From Bos javanicus (lineage: Eukaryota; Chordata; Mammalia; Artiodactyla; Bovidae): a DNA stretch of 64,000 nt. This document shows positions 13,377 through 27,152 of this stretch, one piece after another. The notes beneath the pieces were generated by a model. It worked only from the letters and a program-made list of their open reading frames with translations. It was not told where the DNA came from and did no database searches. Location: positions 186,001 to 250,000 of the forward strand of contig NW_026893835.1 of the NCBI RefSeq assembly GCF_032452875.1. Reading direction: 5' to 3'. Each line of letters opens with the position of its first letter. Position 1 is the first letter of the stretch. A program made the position numbers and the translations under genes.

Positions 13377-16300
13377 GATAGCCACGTGATCAGTGCATGA
13401 TCAGTCACCTGATGGGTGTATGATCATTCACGTGAGCTGTACATGGTAGCTACATGATCATTGCATAATCAGCCACGTTCGTAGTGAATGATAGCCACGT
13501 GATCACTGCATGATCAGTCACGTGATCAGTGCAAGATCAGTCATGTGACCAGTACATGGTAGCTAAGTGATCATGGCATGATCAGCCACGTGAGCAGTGC
13601 ATGATAGCCACGTGATCAGTGCATGATCAGACATGAGATCAGTGCATGATCAGTCACGTGATCAGTGCATGATAGCCACGTGATCAGTGCATGATGAGTC
13701 ACGTGATCAGTGCATGATCGGTCACGTGATCAGTGCAAGATCAGCCACGTTATCAGAGCATGATCAATTACGTGATCAGTGCATGATCAGTCATGTGACC
13801 AGTACATGGTAGCTGCGTGATCATTGCATGATCAGCCACGTGAGCAGTGCATGATAGCCACGTGATCAGTGCATGATCAGTCACGTGATCAGTGCATGAT
13901 GAGCCACGTGATCAGTGCATGATCAGCCACGTGAGCAGTGCATGATCAGCCACGTGAGCAGTGCATGATAGCCACGTGATCAGTGCATGATCAGTCTCCG
14001 GAGCAGAGTATGATCAGCCACTTGATCAGTGCATGATAGCCACGTGATCACTGCATGATCTGTCACATGATCAGTGTATGATCATCCACGTGATCAGTGC
14101 ATGGTCAGACACGTGAACAGTGTATGATATAGATGTGATCAGTGCATGATCAGTCTCGTGATCAGTGCATGATAGCCACGTGACCAGTGCATGATCAGTC
14201 ACCTAATGGGTGTATGGTCAATCACGTGACCGGTATATGGTAGCTACATGATCATTGCATGATCAGCCACGTGAGTAGTGCATGATAGCCAAGTGATCAG
14301 TGCATGATCAGTCACGTGATCAGTGCATGATCAGTCATGTGACCAGTACATGGTAGCTGCGTGAGCATTGCTTGAACAGCCACGTGAGCAGTGCATGATA
14401 GCCACGTGTTCAGTGCATGATCAGCCACGTGATCAGTGCATGATCAGTCACGTGATCAGTGCATGATCAGCCACGTGATCAGTGCATGATCAGCCACGTG
14501 ATCAGTGCATGATCAGCCACATGATCAGTGCATGATCAATTACGTGATCAGTGCATGATCAGTCACGTGACCAGTGTATGATCAGCCACGTGATCAGTGC
14601 ATGTTCAGCCACGTGATCAGTGCATGATCAGTCACGTGATCAGTGTATTATCAGCCACGTGATCAGTGTATGACCAGCCAATTGATCAGTGCATGATAGC
14701 CACGTGATCAGTGCATGATCAGTCATGTGATCAGTGCATGATCAGTCACGTGATCAGTGTATGATCAGCCACGTGATCAGTGCATGACCAGCCACATGAT
14801 CAGTGCATGATCATTTACGTGATCAGTGCATGATCAGTCACGTGACCAGTACATGGGAGCTACGTGTTCATTGCATGATCAGCCATGTGAGCCATGCATG
14901 ATAGCCACGAGATCAGTGCATGATCAGTCACGTGAACAGTGCATGGTAAGTCACCTGATCAGTGCATGATCAATTACGTGATAGGTGCATGATCACTCAC
15001 GTGACCAGTACATGGGAGCTACGTGATCATTGCATGATCAGCCAAGTGATGAGTGCATGATAGCCACGTGATCAGTGCATGATCTGTCACATGATCAGTG
15101 TATGATCATCCAGGTGATCAGTGCATGGGCAGTCATGTGATCAGTGCATGATATAGACGTGATCAGTGCATGATCAGTCTCGTGATCAGTGTATGATCAA
15201 CCACGTGATCAGTGCACGATAGCCAGGTAATGAGTGCATGATAGTCAGATGATCAGTGCATTATCAGTCACGTGATCAGTGTATGATCAGCCAAGTAATC
15301 AGTATATGATAGCCAACTGTTCAGTGGATGATCAGTCACGTGATCAGTGCATGGTCAGTCACGTGATCATTGCATGATCAGCCACGCGATCAGTGCATGA
15401 TCAATTACGTGATCAGTGCATGATCAGTCACGTGATCAGTACATGATCAGTCATGTGAACAGTGCATGATCAGTCATGTGATCAGTGTATGACCAGCCAT
15501 GTGATCAGTGCATGATAGCCACGTGATCAGTGCATGATTAGTCACGTGATCAGTGCATGATCAGTCACATGATCAGTGTATGATCAGCCACGTGATCCGT
15601 GCATTATCAGCCAAATGATAAGTGCATTATCAATTACGTGATCAGTGCATGATTAGCCACGTGATCAGTGCATGATCAGTCATGTGACCAGTACATGGTA
15701 GCTGCGTGAACATTGCATGATCAGCCACGTGAGCAGTGCATGATAGCCACGTGATCAGTGCATGATCAGCCATGTGATCAAGGCTTGATCAGTCACGTGA
15801 TCAGTGCATGATCAGCCAGCTGATCAGTGCATGACCAGCCAGGTGATCAGTGTATGACCAGCCAAGTGATCAGTGCATGATAGCCACGTGATCAGTGCAT
15901 GATCAGTCACGTGATCAGTACACGATCAGTCACGTTATCAGTGTATTATCAGCCACGTGATCAGTGCATGATCAGTGCATGATCAATTACGTGATCAGTG
16001 CATGATCAGTCACTTGACCAGTACATGGTAGCTACGTGATCATTGCATGATCAGCCACGTGAGCAGTGCATGATAGCCACGTGATCAGTGCATGATCAGT
16101 TTCGGGAGCAGATTATGATTAGCCACTTGATCAGTGCATGATAGCCACGTGATCACTGCATGATCTGTCACATGATCAGTGTATGATCATCCACGTGATC
16201 AGTGCATGGGCAGTCATGTGATCAGTGCATGATATAGACATGATCAGTGCATGATCAGTCTCGTGATCAGTGTATGATCAGCCAAGTAATCAGTGCATGA

Positions 16301-17555
16301 TAGCCAACTGTTCAGTGGATGATCAGTCACGTGATCAGTGCATGGTCAGTCACGTGATCATTTCATGATCAGTCACGTCATACGTGTGTGATCAGCCACG
16401 TGATCAGTGCAGGAGGGCCACGTGATCAATTCATGATTAGTCACGTGATCTGAACATGATCAGTCATTTGACTAGTACATCGTAGCTGCGTGATGATTGC
16501 ATGATCAGCCACGTGAGCAGTGCATGATAGCCACGTGATCAGTGCATGATCAGTCACGTGATCTGTGTATGATCATCCACGTGATCAGTGCATAATGAGC
16601 CACGTGATCAGTGTGTGATCAGCCACGTGATCAGTGCGTGATGAGCCACGTGATCAGTGCAGGATCAATTATGTGATCAGTGCATGATCAGTCACGTGAC
16701 CAGTACATGGTAGCTACGTGATCATTGCATGATCAGCCACGTGATCAGTGCATGATAGCCACGTGATCAGTGCGTGATTGTCACGTGATCAGTGCATAAT
16801 CAGTCACGTGACCAGTACATGGTAGCAACGTGATCATTGCATGATCAGCCACGTGATCAGTGCATGATAGTCACGTGATCAGTGCATGATCAGTCACGGG
16901 ATACGTGTGTGATCAGCCACGTGATCAGTGCATGATGCAGTGCATGATAACCACGTGATCAGTGCATGAGTGCCACGTGATCAGTGCATGATCAGTCACG
17001 TGATACATGTGTGATCAGCCACGTGATCAGTGCAAGATGACCCACGTGATCAGTGCAGGATCAATTACTTGATCAGTGCATGATCAGTCACGTGACCAGT
17101 GCATGATCATTTACATGATCTGTGCATGATCAGTCACGTGACCAGTATATGGTAGCTACGTGATCATTCCATGACGAGCCACGTGCGCACTGCATGATAG
17201 CCACCTGATGTGTGCATGATCAGTTATGTGAGTAGAGTATGATCAGTCACGTGATCAGTCCATGAGTGCCACGTGATCAGTGCATGATATGTCACGTGAC
17301 AGGTGTGTGATCAGCCACGTGAACAGTGCATGTTCAGCCACGAGATCAGTGCATGATAGCCACGTGATCAGTGCATGATCAGTTACGTGAGCAGTGTATG
17401 ATCAGCCACGTGATCAATGCATGGTCAGACACATGAACAGTGTATGATCAGCCACGTGATCAGTGCATGATATCCAAGTGATCAGTGCATGATCAATCAC
17501 GTAATCAGTGTATGATCAGCCACGTGAACAGTGCATGCTCAGTCACGTGGTCAGG

Positions 17556-17793
17556 GCCTGCTGAGCTGCGTGATTACTGTCTGCTCATCTGCTTGACAAT
17601 GGCCAGCTGAGCTGCACGATTCCTGCCTGTCATCTCCTTGACATTTGCCACCTGTGCTGCGTAATTCCTGCCTGCTCATCTACTTGATTATTGCGAGCTG
17701 AGCAGCATGATTTTTCAGAGCTGAGTTCCACGATTATTGCCTGCTTACTGATTCCTGCCTACTCAGCTCTGTGTTCATTGCCTTCAGAGAAAC
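17556..17793. repeat. Beta block 7, class B
   Basis: HOR-A copy 3 counterpart of 4177 and 10864. It differs by CTGCTTACTG where the others have CTGCTGACTG. Confidence 0.9.
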
Positions 17794-18190
17794 ATGATCA
17801 GTGTATGACACCAAACATGATCAGCACATGAAGAGTCACATGGTCAATGCATGATAAGCCAGGTGATCAGTGCATGATCAAGTACGTGATCAGTGCATGA
17901 TCAGTCATGTGACCAGTACATGGTAGCTGCGTGATCATTGCATGATCAGTCACGTGAGCAGTGCATGATAGCCACGTGATCAGTGCATTATCAGTCACCT
18001 GATGGGTGTATGATCAGTCACGTGACCGGTACATGGTAGCTACATGATCATTGCATGATCAGCCACGTGACAGGTGTGTGATCAGCCACGTGAACAGTGC
18101 ATGTTCAGCCACGTGATCAGTGTATGATCAGCCAAGTGATCAGTGTATGATCAGCCATGTGAACAGTGCATGCTTAGTCACGTGATCAGA

Positions 18191-18432
18191 GCCTGCTGAG
18201 CTGCGTGATTACTGTCTGCTCATCTGCTTGACAATTGCAGGCTGAGCTGCACGATTCCTGCCTGTCATCTGCGTGACAATTGCCAGCTGTGCTGCGTAAT
18301 TCCTGCCTGCTCAGCTGCTTGATTATTGCCAGCTGAGCAGCATGATTCCCCACAGCTGAGTTCCATGATTATTGCCTGCTGACTCCTTGATTCGTGCCTA
18401 CTCAGCTCTTTGTTTATTGCCTCCAGAGGCAC
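18191..18432. repeat. Beta block 8, long class
   Basis: HOR-A copy 3 counterpart of 4812 and 11499, with the same GCAGGCTGAG, GCGTGACAATT and GACTCCTTG marks. Confidence 0.92.
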
Positions 18433-19518
18433 ATGATCAGTGTATGGTAGCAAACATGATCAGCGCATGATCAGTCACATGATCAGAGCCATTAAGTCAC
18501 GTGATCACTACATAATAGTCATGTGATCAGTCCATGCTCAGTCACGGTATCAGTGCATGATCAGCCACGTGATCAGTGCATGATAGCCACGTGATCATTG
18601 CCTGAGAGCCACGTGATCAGTGCATGATGAGTCACGTGATACGTGTGTGATCAGCCACGTGACCAGGGCATGATATCAGTGCATGATAGCCACGTGATCA
18701 GTGCATGATTGCCACATGATCAGTGCATGATCAGTCACGTGATACATGTGTGATCAGCCACGGGATCAGTGCATGATATCCACGTGATCAGTGCAGGATA
18801 GCCACATGATCAGTGCATGATCAGTCACGTGATACATGTGTGATCAGCCACGTGATCAGTGCATGATATCCACGTGATCAGTGCAGGATAGCCACGTGAT
18901 CACTTCATGATTAGTCACGTGATCAGTGCATGATCAGTCACGAGACCAGTACATGGTTGCTACGTGATCGTTGCATGTTCAGCCACGTGAGCAGAGCATG
19001 ATAGCCACGTGTTCAGTGCATTATCAGTCACGTGATCAGTACATGATCAGTCACGTGAACAGTGCATGATCATTTACGTGATCTGTGCATGATCAGTCAC
19101 GTGAACAGTATATGATAGCTTCGTGATCATTCCATGACGAACCACGTGAGCAGTGCATGATAGCCACGTGATGTGTGCATGATGAGTTACGTGAGCAGAG
19201 TATGATCAGCCACGTGATCAGTGCATGAGTGCCACGTGATCAGTGCATGATATGTCACGTTACAGGTGTGTGATCATCCACGTGAACAGTGCATGTTCAG
19301 CCACGTATTCAGTGCATGATAGCCACGTGATCAGTGCATGATCAGTTACGTGAGCAGTGTATGATCAGCCACGTGATCAGTGCATGGTCAAACACGTGAA
19401 CAGTGTATGATCAGCCACGTGATCAGTGCATGATATCCAAGTGATCAGTGCATGATCAATCACATGATCAGTGTATGATCAGCCACGTGAACAGTGCATG
19501 CTCAGTCACGTGATCAGG

Positions 19519-19760
19519 GCCTGCTGAGCTGCGTGATTACTGTCTGCTCATCTGCTTGACAATTGCCAGCTGAGCTGCACGATTCCTGCCTGTCATCTGC
19601 TTGACAATTGCCAGCTGTGCTGCGTAATTCCTGCCTGCTCAGCTGCTTGATTATTGCCAGCTGAGCAGCATGATTCCTCACAGCTGAGTTCCATGATTAT
19701 TGCCTGCTGACTGTTTGATTCGTGCCTACTCAGCTCTTTGTTTATTGCCTCCAGAGGCAC
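19519..19760. repeat. Beta block 9, long class
   Basis: HOR-A copy 3 counterpart of 6140 and 12827. It has GCTGCGTAATTCC where copies 1 and 2 have GCTGTGTAATTCC, which again separates copy 3 from the other two. Confidence 0.92.
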
Positions 19761-21600
19761 ATGATCAGTGTATGATAGCAAACATGATCAGCGCATGATC
19801 AGTCACATGATCAGCGCCATTAAGTCACGTGATCACTACATGATAGTCATGTGATCAGTCCATGCTGAGTCACGGTATCAGTGCATGATCAGCCACGTGA
19901 TCAGTGCATGATCTGTCACATGATCAGTGTATGATCATCCACGTGATCAGTGCATGGGCACTCATGTGATCAGTGCATGATATAGACGTGATCAGTGCAT
20001 GATCAGTCTCGTGATCAGTGCATGATAGCCACGTGATCAGTGCATGATCAGTCACCTGATGGGTGTATGATCATTCACGTGAGCTGTACATGGTAGCTAC
20101 ATGATCATTGCATAATCAGCCACGTTCGTAGTGAATGATAGCCACGTGATCACTGCATGATCAGTCACGTGATCAGTGCAAGATCAGTCATGTGACCAGT
20201 ACATGGTAGCTAAGTGATCATGGCATGATCAGCCACGTGAGCAGTGCATGATAGCCACGTGATCAGTGCATGATCAGACATGAGATCAGTGCATGATCAG
20301 TCACGTGATCAGTGCATGATAGCCACGTGATCAGTGCATGATGAGTCACGTGATCAGTGCATGATCGGTCACGTGATCAGTGCAAGATCAGCCACGTTAT
20401 CAGAGCATGATCAATTACGTGATCAGTGCATGATCAGTCATGTGACCAGTACATGGTAGCTGCGTGATCATTGCATGATCAGCCACGTGAGCAGTGCATG
20501 ATAGCCACGTGATCAGTGCATGATCAGTCACGTGATCAGTGCATGATCGGTCACGTGATCAGTGCAAGATCAGCCACGTTATCAGAGCATGTTCAATTAC
20601 GTGATCAGTGCATGATCAGTCACGTGACCAGTACATGGTAGGTACGTGGTCATTGCATGATCAGCCACGTGATCAGTGCATGACAGCCACGTGATCAGTG
20701 CATGATAAGTCACGTGATACGTGTGTGATCAGCCGCGTGATCAATGCATGATATCAGTGCATTATAGCCACACGTGATCAGTGCATGATCAGTCACGTGT
20801 TACGTGTGTGATCAGCCACGTGATCAGTGCATGATATCCACGTGATCAGTGCTTGATAGCCTCGGGATCAGTGCATGTGGGCCCTGTGATCAGTGCATGA
20901 TCAGTCACGTGATACATATGTGATCAGCCACCTGATCAGTGCATGATGAGCCATGTGATCAGTGCAGGATCAATTACGTGATCAGTGAATGATCAATTAC
21001 GTGATAGGTGCATGATCACTCAGGTGTCCAGTCCATGGTTGCTACGTGATCATTGCATGATCAGCCACGTGAGCAGTGCATGATAGCCACGTGATCAGTG
21101 CATGATCAGTCACGTGATCAGTACATGATCAGTCACGTGAACAGTGCATGATCATTTACGTGATCTGTGCATGATCAGTCACGTGACCAGTATATGGTAG
21201 CTACGTGATCATTGCATGACGAGCCACGTGAGCAGTGCATGATAGCCACGTGATGTGTGCAGGATCAGTTACGTGAGCAGAGTATGATGAGCCACGTGAT
21301 CAGTGCATGAGTGCCACGTGATCACTGCATGATCAGTCACGTGACAGGTGTGTGATCAGCCACGTGAACAGTGCATGTTCAGCCACGTGATCAGTGCATG
21401 ATAGCCACGTGATCAGTGCATGATCAGTTACGTGAGCAGTGTATGATCAGCCACGTGATCAGTGCATGGTCAGACACGTGAACAGTGTATGATCAGCCAC
21501 GTGATCATTGCATGATATCCAAGTGATCAGTGCATGATCAGTCACTTGATCAGTGTATGATCAGCCAGGTGAACAGTGCATGCTCAGTCACGTGGTCAGG

Positions 21601-21797
21601 GCCTGCTGAGCTGCGTGATTACTGTCTGCTCATCTGCTTGACAATTGCCAGCTGTGCTGGGTAATTCCTGCCTGCTCAGCTGCTTGATTATTGCCAGCTG
21701 AGCAGCATGATTCCCCACAGCTGAGTTCCATGATTATTGCCTGCTGACTGCTTGATTCGTGCCTACTCAGCTCTTTGTTTATTGCCTCCAGAGGCAC
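21601..21797. repeat. Beta block 10, short class (197 bp)
   Basis: Lacks the 45 bp beta dimer (the units holding GAGCTGCACGATTCC and TGCCTGTCATC), so GCTTGACAATTGCCAGC runs straight into TGTGCTGGGTAATTCC. The TGGG variant is shared with the blocks at 30821 and 36892, marking one lineage. Confidence 0.92.
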
Positions 21798-22812
21798 ATG
21801 ATCAGTGTATGGTAGCAAACATGATCAGCGCAGGATCAGTCACATGATCAGAGCCATTAAGTCATGTGATCACTACATAATAGTCATGTGATCAGTCCAT
21901 GCTCAGTAACGGTATCAGTGCATGAACAGCCACGTGATCAGTGCATTATTGCCACGTGATCATTCATGAGAGCCACGTGATCAGTGCATGATCAGTCACG
22001 TGATACGTGTGTGATCAGCCACGTGACCAGTGCATGATATCAGTCATGATAGCCACGTGATCAGTGCATGATAGCCACATGATCAGTGCATGATCAGTCA
22101 CGTGATACATGTGTGATCAGCCACGGGATCAGTGCATGATATCCACGTGATCAGTGCAGGATAGCCACATGATCAGTGCATGATCAGTCACGTGATACAT
22201 GTGTGATCAGCCACGTGATCAGTGCATGATATCCACGTGATCAGTGCAGGATAGCCACGTGATCACTTAATGATTAGTCACGTGATCAGTGCATGATCAG
22301 TCACGAGACCAGTACATGGTTGCTACGTGATCGTTGCATGATCAGCCACGTGAGCAGAGCATGATAACCACGTGATCAGTGCATTATCAGTCACGTGATC
22401 AGTACATGATCAGTCACGTGAACAGTGCATGATCATTTACGTGATCTGTGCATGATCAGTCACGTGACCAGTATATGATAGCTTCGTGATCATTCCATGA
22501 CGAACCACGTGAGCAGTGCATGATACCCACGTGATGTGTGCATGATGAGTTACGTGAGCAGAGTATGATCAGCCACGTGATCAGTGCATGAGTGCCATGT
22601 GATCAGTGCATGATATGTCACGTTACAGGTGTGTGATCATCCACGTGAACAGTGCATGTTCAGCCACATATTCAGTGCATGATAGCCACGTGATCAGTGC
22701 ATGATCAGTACGTGAGCAGTGTATGATCAGCCACGTGGTCAGTTCATGGTCAGACATGTGAACAGTGTATGATCAGCCACGTGAACCGTGCATGCTCAGT
22801 CACGTGATCAGG

Positions 22813-23054
22813 GCCTGCTGAGCTGCGTGATTACTGTCTGCTCATCTGCTTGACAATTGCCAGCTGAGCTGCACGATTCCTGCCTGTCATCTGCTTGACA
22901 ATTGCCAGCTGTGCTGCGTAATTCCTGCCTGCTCAGCTGCTTGATTATTGCCAGCTGAGCAGCATGATTCCTCACAGCTGAGTTCCATGATTATTGCCTG
23001 CTGACTGTTTGATTCGTGCCTACTCAGCTCTTTGTTTATTGCCTCCAGAGGCAC
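22813..23054. repeat. Beta block 11, long class
   Basis: Full-length block with GATTCCTCACAGC and GACTGTTTG. The approach is shortened: GTGAACCGTGCATGCTC sits directly before it, a mark shared with 38058 and 53847. The spacing from the previous block is only about 1.2 kb. Confidence 0.92.
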
Positions 23055-24549
23055 ATGATCAGTGTATGATAGCAAACATGATCAGCGCATGAACAGTCAC
23101 ATGATCAGCGCCATTAAGTCACGTGATCACTACATGATAGTCATGTGATCAGTCCATGCTGAGTCACGGTATCAGTGCATTATCAGCCACGTGATCAGTG
23201 CATGATCTGTCACATGATCAGTGTATGATCATCCACGTGATCAGTGCATGGGCACTCATGTGATCAGTGCATGATATAGACGTGATCAGTGCATGATCAG
23301 TCTCGTGATCAGTGCATGATAGCCACGTGATCAGTGCATGATCAGTCACCTGATGGGTGTATGATTATTCACGTGACCTGTACATGGTAGCTACATGATC
23401 ATTTCATGATCAGCCACGTGAGCAGTGCATGATAGCCACGTGATCAGTGCATGATCAGTCACGTGATCAGTGCATGATCGGTCACATGATCAGTGCAAGA
23501 TCAGCCACGTTATCAGAGCATGATCAATTACGTGATCTGTGCATGATCAGTCACGTGACCAGTACATGGTAGCTGCGTGATCATTGCATGATCAGCCACG
23601 TAAGCAGTGCATGATAGCCAAGTGATCATTGCATGAGAGAAACGTGATCAGTGCATGATCAGTCACGTGATACGTGTGTGATCAGCCACGTGACCAGTGC
23701 ATGATATCAGTGCATGATAGCCACCTGATCAGTGCATGATAGCCACATGATCAGTGCATGATCAGTCACGTGATACATGTGTGATCAGCCACGTGATCAG
23801 TGCATGATATCCGCGTGATCAGTGCAGGATAGCCACATGATCAGTGCACGATCAGTCACGTGATACATGTGTGATCAGCCACGTGATCAGTTCATGCTAT
23901 CCACGTGATCAGTGCAGGATAGCCACGTGATCACTTCATGATTAGTCACGTGATCAGTGCATGATCAGTCACGAGACCAGTTCATGGTTGCTACGTGATC
24001 TTTGCATGATCATCCACGTGAGCAGAGCATGATAGCCACGTGATCAGTGCATTATCAGTCACGTTATCAGTACATGATCAGTCACGTGAACAGTGCATGA
24101 TCATTTACGTGATCTGTGCATGATCAGTCTCGTGACTAGTATATGATAGCTTCGTGATCATTCCATGATGAACCACGTGAGCAGTGCATGATAGCCACGT
24201 GATGTGTGCATGATGAGTTACGTGAGCAGAGTATGATCAGCCACGTGATCAGTGCATGAGTGCCACGTGATCAGTGCATGATATGTCACGTGACAGGTGT
24301 GTGATCTGCCACGTGAACAGTGCATGTTCAGCCACATATTCAGTGCATGATAGCCACGTGATCAGTGCATGATCAGTTACGTTAGCAGTGTATGATCAGC
24401 CACGTGATCAGTGCATGGTCAGACACGTGAACAGTGTATGATCAGCCACGTGATCAGTGCATGATATCCAAGTGATCAGTGCATGATCAATCACATGATC
24501 AGTGTATGATCAGCCACGTGAACAGTGCATGCTCAGTCACGTGATCAGG

Positions 24550-24791
24550 GCCTGCTGAGCTGCGTGATTACTGTCTGCTCATCTGCTTGACAATTGCCAG
24601 CTGAGCTGCACGATTCCTGCCTGTCATCTGCTTGACAATTGCCAGCTGTGCTGCGTAATTCCTGCCTGCTCAGCTGCTTGATTATTGCCAGCTGAGCAGC
24701 ATGATTCCTCACAGCTGAGTTCCATGATTATTGCCTGCTGACTGTTTGATTCGTGCCTACTCAGCTCTTTGTTTATTGCCTCCAGAGGCAC
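24550..24791. repeat. Beta block 12, long class
   Basis: Full-length block with GATTCCTCACAGC, GACTGTTTG and a TATGGTAGCAAACATG exit. Counterparts are at 32521 and 39795. Confidence 0.92.
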
Positions 24792-26320
24792 ATGATCAGT
24801 GTATGGTAGCAAACATGATCAGGGCATGATCAGTCACATGATCAGAGCCATTAAGTCACGTGATCACTACATAATAGTCATGTGATCAGTCCATGCTCAG
24901 TCACGGTATCAGTGCATGATCAGCCACGTGATCAGTGCATGATAGCCACGTGAGCATTGCATGAGAGCCACGTGATCAGTGCATGATCAGTCACGTGATA
25001 CGTGTGTGATCAGCCACGTGACCAGTGCATGATATCAGTGCATGATAGCCACGTGATCAGTGCATGATAGCCACATGATCAGTGCATGATCAGTCACGTG
25101 ATACATGTGTGATCAGCCACGGGATCAGTGCATGATATCCACGTGATCAGTGCAGGATAGCCACGTGATCCCTTAATGGTTAGTCACGTGATCAGTGAAT
25201 GATCAGTCACGAGACCAGTACATGGTTGCTACGTGATCGTTGCATGATCAGCCACGTGAGCAGAGCATGATAGCCACGTGATCAGTGCATTATCAGTCAC
25301 ATGATCAGTGTATGATCATCCATGTGATCAGTACATGGGCACTCATGTGATCAGTGCATGATAAAGACGTGATCAGTGCATGATCAGTCTCGTGATCAGT
25401 GCATGATAGCCACGTGATCAGTGCATGATCAGTCACCTGATGGGTGTATGATCATTCACGTTAGCTGTACATGGTAGCTAGATGATCATTGCATAATCAG
25501 CCACGTGCGTAGTGAATGATAGCCACGTGATCACTGCATGATCAGTCACGTGATCAGTGCAAGATCAGTCATGTGACCAGTATATGGTAGCCTCGTGATC
25601 ATGGCATGATCAGCCACGTGAGCAGTGCATGATAGTCACGTGATCAGTGCATGATCAGTCACGTGATACGTGTGTGATCAGCCACGTGATCAGTGCATGA
25701 TGCAGTGCATGATAACCACGTGATCAGTGCATGAGTGCCACGTGATCAGTGCATGATCAGTCACGTGATACATGTGTGATCAGCCACGTGATCAGTGCAA
25801 GATGACCCACGTGATCAGTGCAGGATCAATTACTTGATCAGTGCATGATCAGTCACGTGACCAGTGCATGATCATTTACATGATCTGTGCATGCTCAGTC
25901 ACGTGACCAGTATATGGTAGCTACGTGATCATTCCATGACGAGCCACGTGCGCACTGCATGATAGCCACCTGATGTGTGCATGATCAGTTATGTGAGTAG
26001 AGTATGATCAGTCACGTGATCAGTCCATGAGTGCCACGTGATCAGTGCATGATATGTCACGTGACAGGTGTGTGATCAGCCACGTGAACAGTGCATGTTC
26101 AGCCACGTGATCAGTGCATGATAGCCACGTGATCAGTGCATGATCAGTTACGTGAGCAGTGTATGATCAGCCACGTGATCAATGCATGGTCAGACACATG
26201 AACAGTGTATGATCAGCCACGTGATCAGTGCATGATATCCAAGTGATCAGTGCATGATCAATCACGTAATCTGTGTATGATCAGCCACGTGAACAGTGCA
26301 TGCTCAGTCACGTGGTCAGG

Positions 26321-26558
26321 GCCTGCTGAGCTGCGTGATTACTGTCTGCTCATCTGCTTGACAATTGCCAGCTGAGCTGCACGATTCCTGCCTGTCATCT
26401 CCTTGACATTTGCCACCTGTGCTGCGTAATTCCTGCCTGCTCATCTACTTGATTATTGCCAGCTGAGCAGCATGATTTTTCAGAGCTGAGTTCCACGATT
26501 ATTGCCTGCTGACTGATTCCTGCCTACTCAGCTCTGTGTTCATTGCCTTCAGAGAAAC
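26321..26558. repeat. Beta block 13, class B
   Basis: Class B block with ATTTTTCAGAG and TTCAGAGAAAC. It differs from the HOR-A versions by GACAATTGCCAGC (HOR-A has GACAATGGCC) and by ATTGCCAGC where HOR-A has ATTGCGAGC. Its twin is at 41566. Confidence 0.9.
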
Positions 26559-26955
26559 ATGATCAGTGTATGACACCAAGCATGATCAGCACATGAAGAG
26601 TCACATGGTCAATGCATGATAAGCCAGGTGATCAGTGCATGATCAAGTACGTGATCAGTGCATGATCAGTCATGTGACCAGTACATGGTAGCTGCGTGAT
26701 CATTGCATGATCAGTCACGTGAGCAGTGCATGATAGCCACGTGATCAGTGCATTATCAGTCACCTGATGGGTGTATGATCAGTCACGTGACCGGTACATG
26801 GTAGCTACATGATCATTGCATGATCAGCCACGTGACAGGTGTGTGATCAGCCACGTGAACAGTGCATGTTCAGCCACGTGATCAGTGTATGATCAGCCAA
26901 GTGATCAGTGTATGATCAGCCATGTGAACAGTGCATGCTTAGTCACGTGATCAGA

Positions 26956-27152
26956 GCCTGCTGAGCTGCGTGATTACTGTCTGCTCATCTGCTTGACAAT
27001 TGCCAGCTGTGCTGCGTAATTCCTGCCTGCTCAGCTGCTTGATTATTGCCAGCTGAGCAGCATGATTCCCCACAGCTGAGTTCCATGATTATTGCCTGCT
27101 GACTGCTTGATTCGTGCCTACTCAGCTCTTTGTTTATTGCCTCCAGAGGCAC
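26956..27152. repeat. Beta block 14, short class
   Basis: Occupies the position of the long block at 18191 but lacks the 45 bp dimer. It enters through GATCAGAGCCTGC, the same G-to-A mark as 4812, and has GACTGCTTG rather than GACTCCTTG. Its structural twin at 42201 is long, so the dimer was lost or regained after segment D was duplicated. Confidence 0.92.

Larger units (their letters stand above)
7195..13881. repeat. HOR-A copy 2
   Basis: Second 6.69 kb unit, 6687 bp long. It is 5 bp shorter than copy 1 because CATAC is missing at about 9691 (copy 1 has CACGTCATACGTGTG near 2996, and copy 3 keeps it near 16376). The offset to copy 1 is therefore 6692 before that point and 6687 after it. Beta blocks are at 10864, 11499 and 12827. 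It keeps the same 45 bp direct duplication as copy 1 (13287-13376). Confidence 0.92.
13882..20545. repeat. HOR-A copy 3
   Basis: Third 6.69 kb unit, with beta blocks at 17556, 18191 and 19519. Private differences include CAGTCTCCGG at 13992 (copies 1 and 2 have CAGTTTCCGG), CTGCTTACTG in the first beta block, and only one copy (19979-20023) of a 45 bp unit that copies 1 and 2 carry twice. Homology to the start of a new unit stops at about 20545, where GATCGGTCACG replaces GATGAGCCACG, so the array holds an integer number of copies. Confidence 0.9.

Noticed and set aside
503..20545. HOR-A triplication as a simple assembly duplication
   Set aside because: Copies carry private differences (5 bp deletion at 9691, 45 bp copy-number difference, scattered substitutions), so they are likely real; it cannot be fully excluded without reads.
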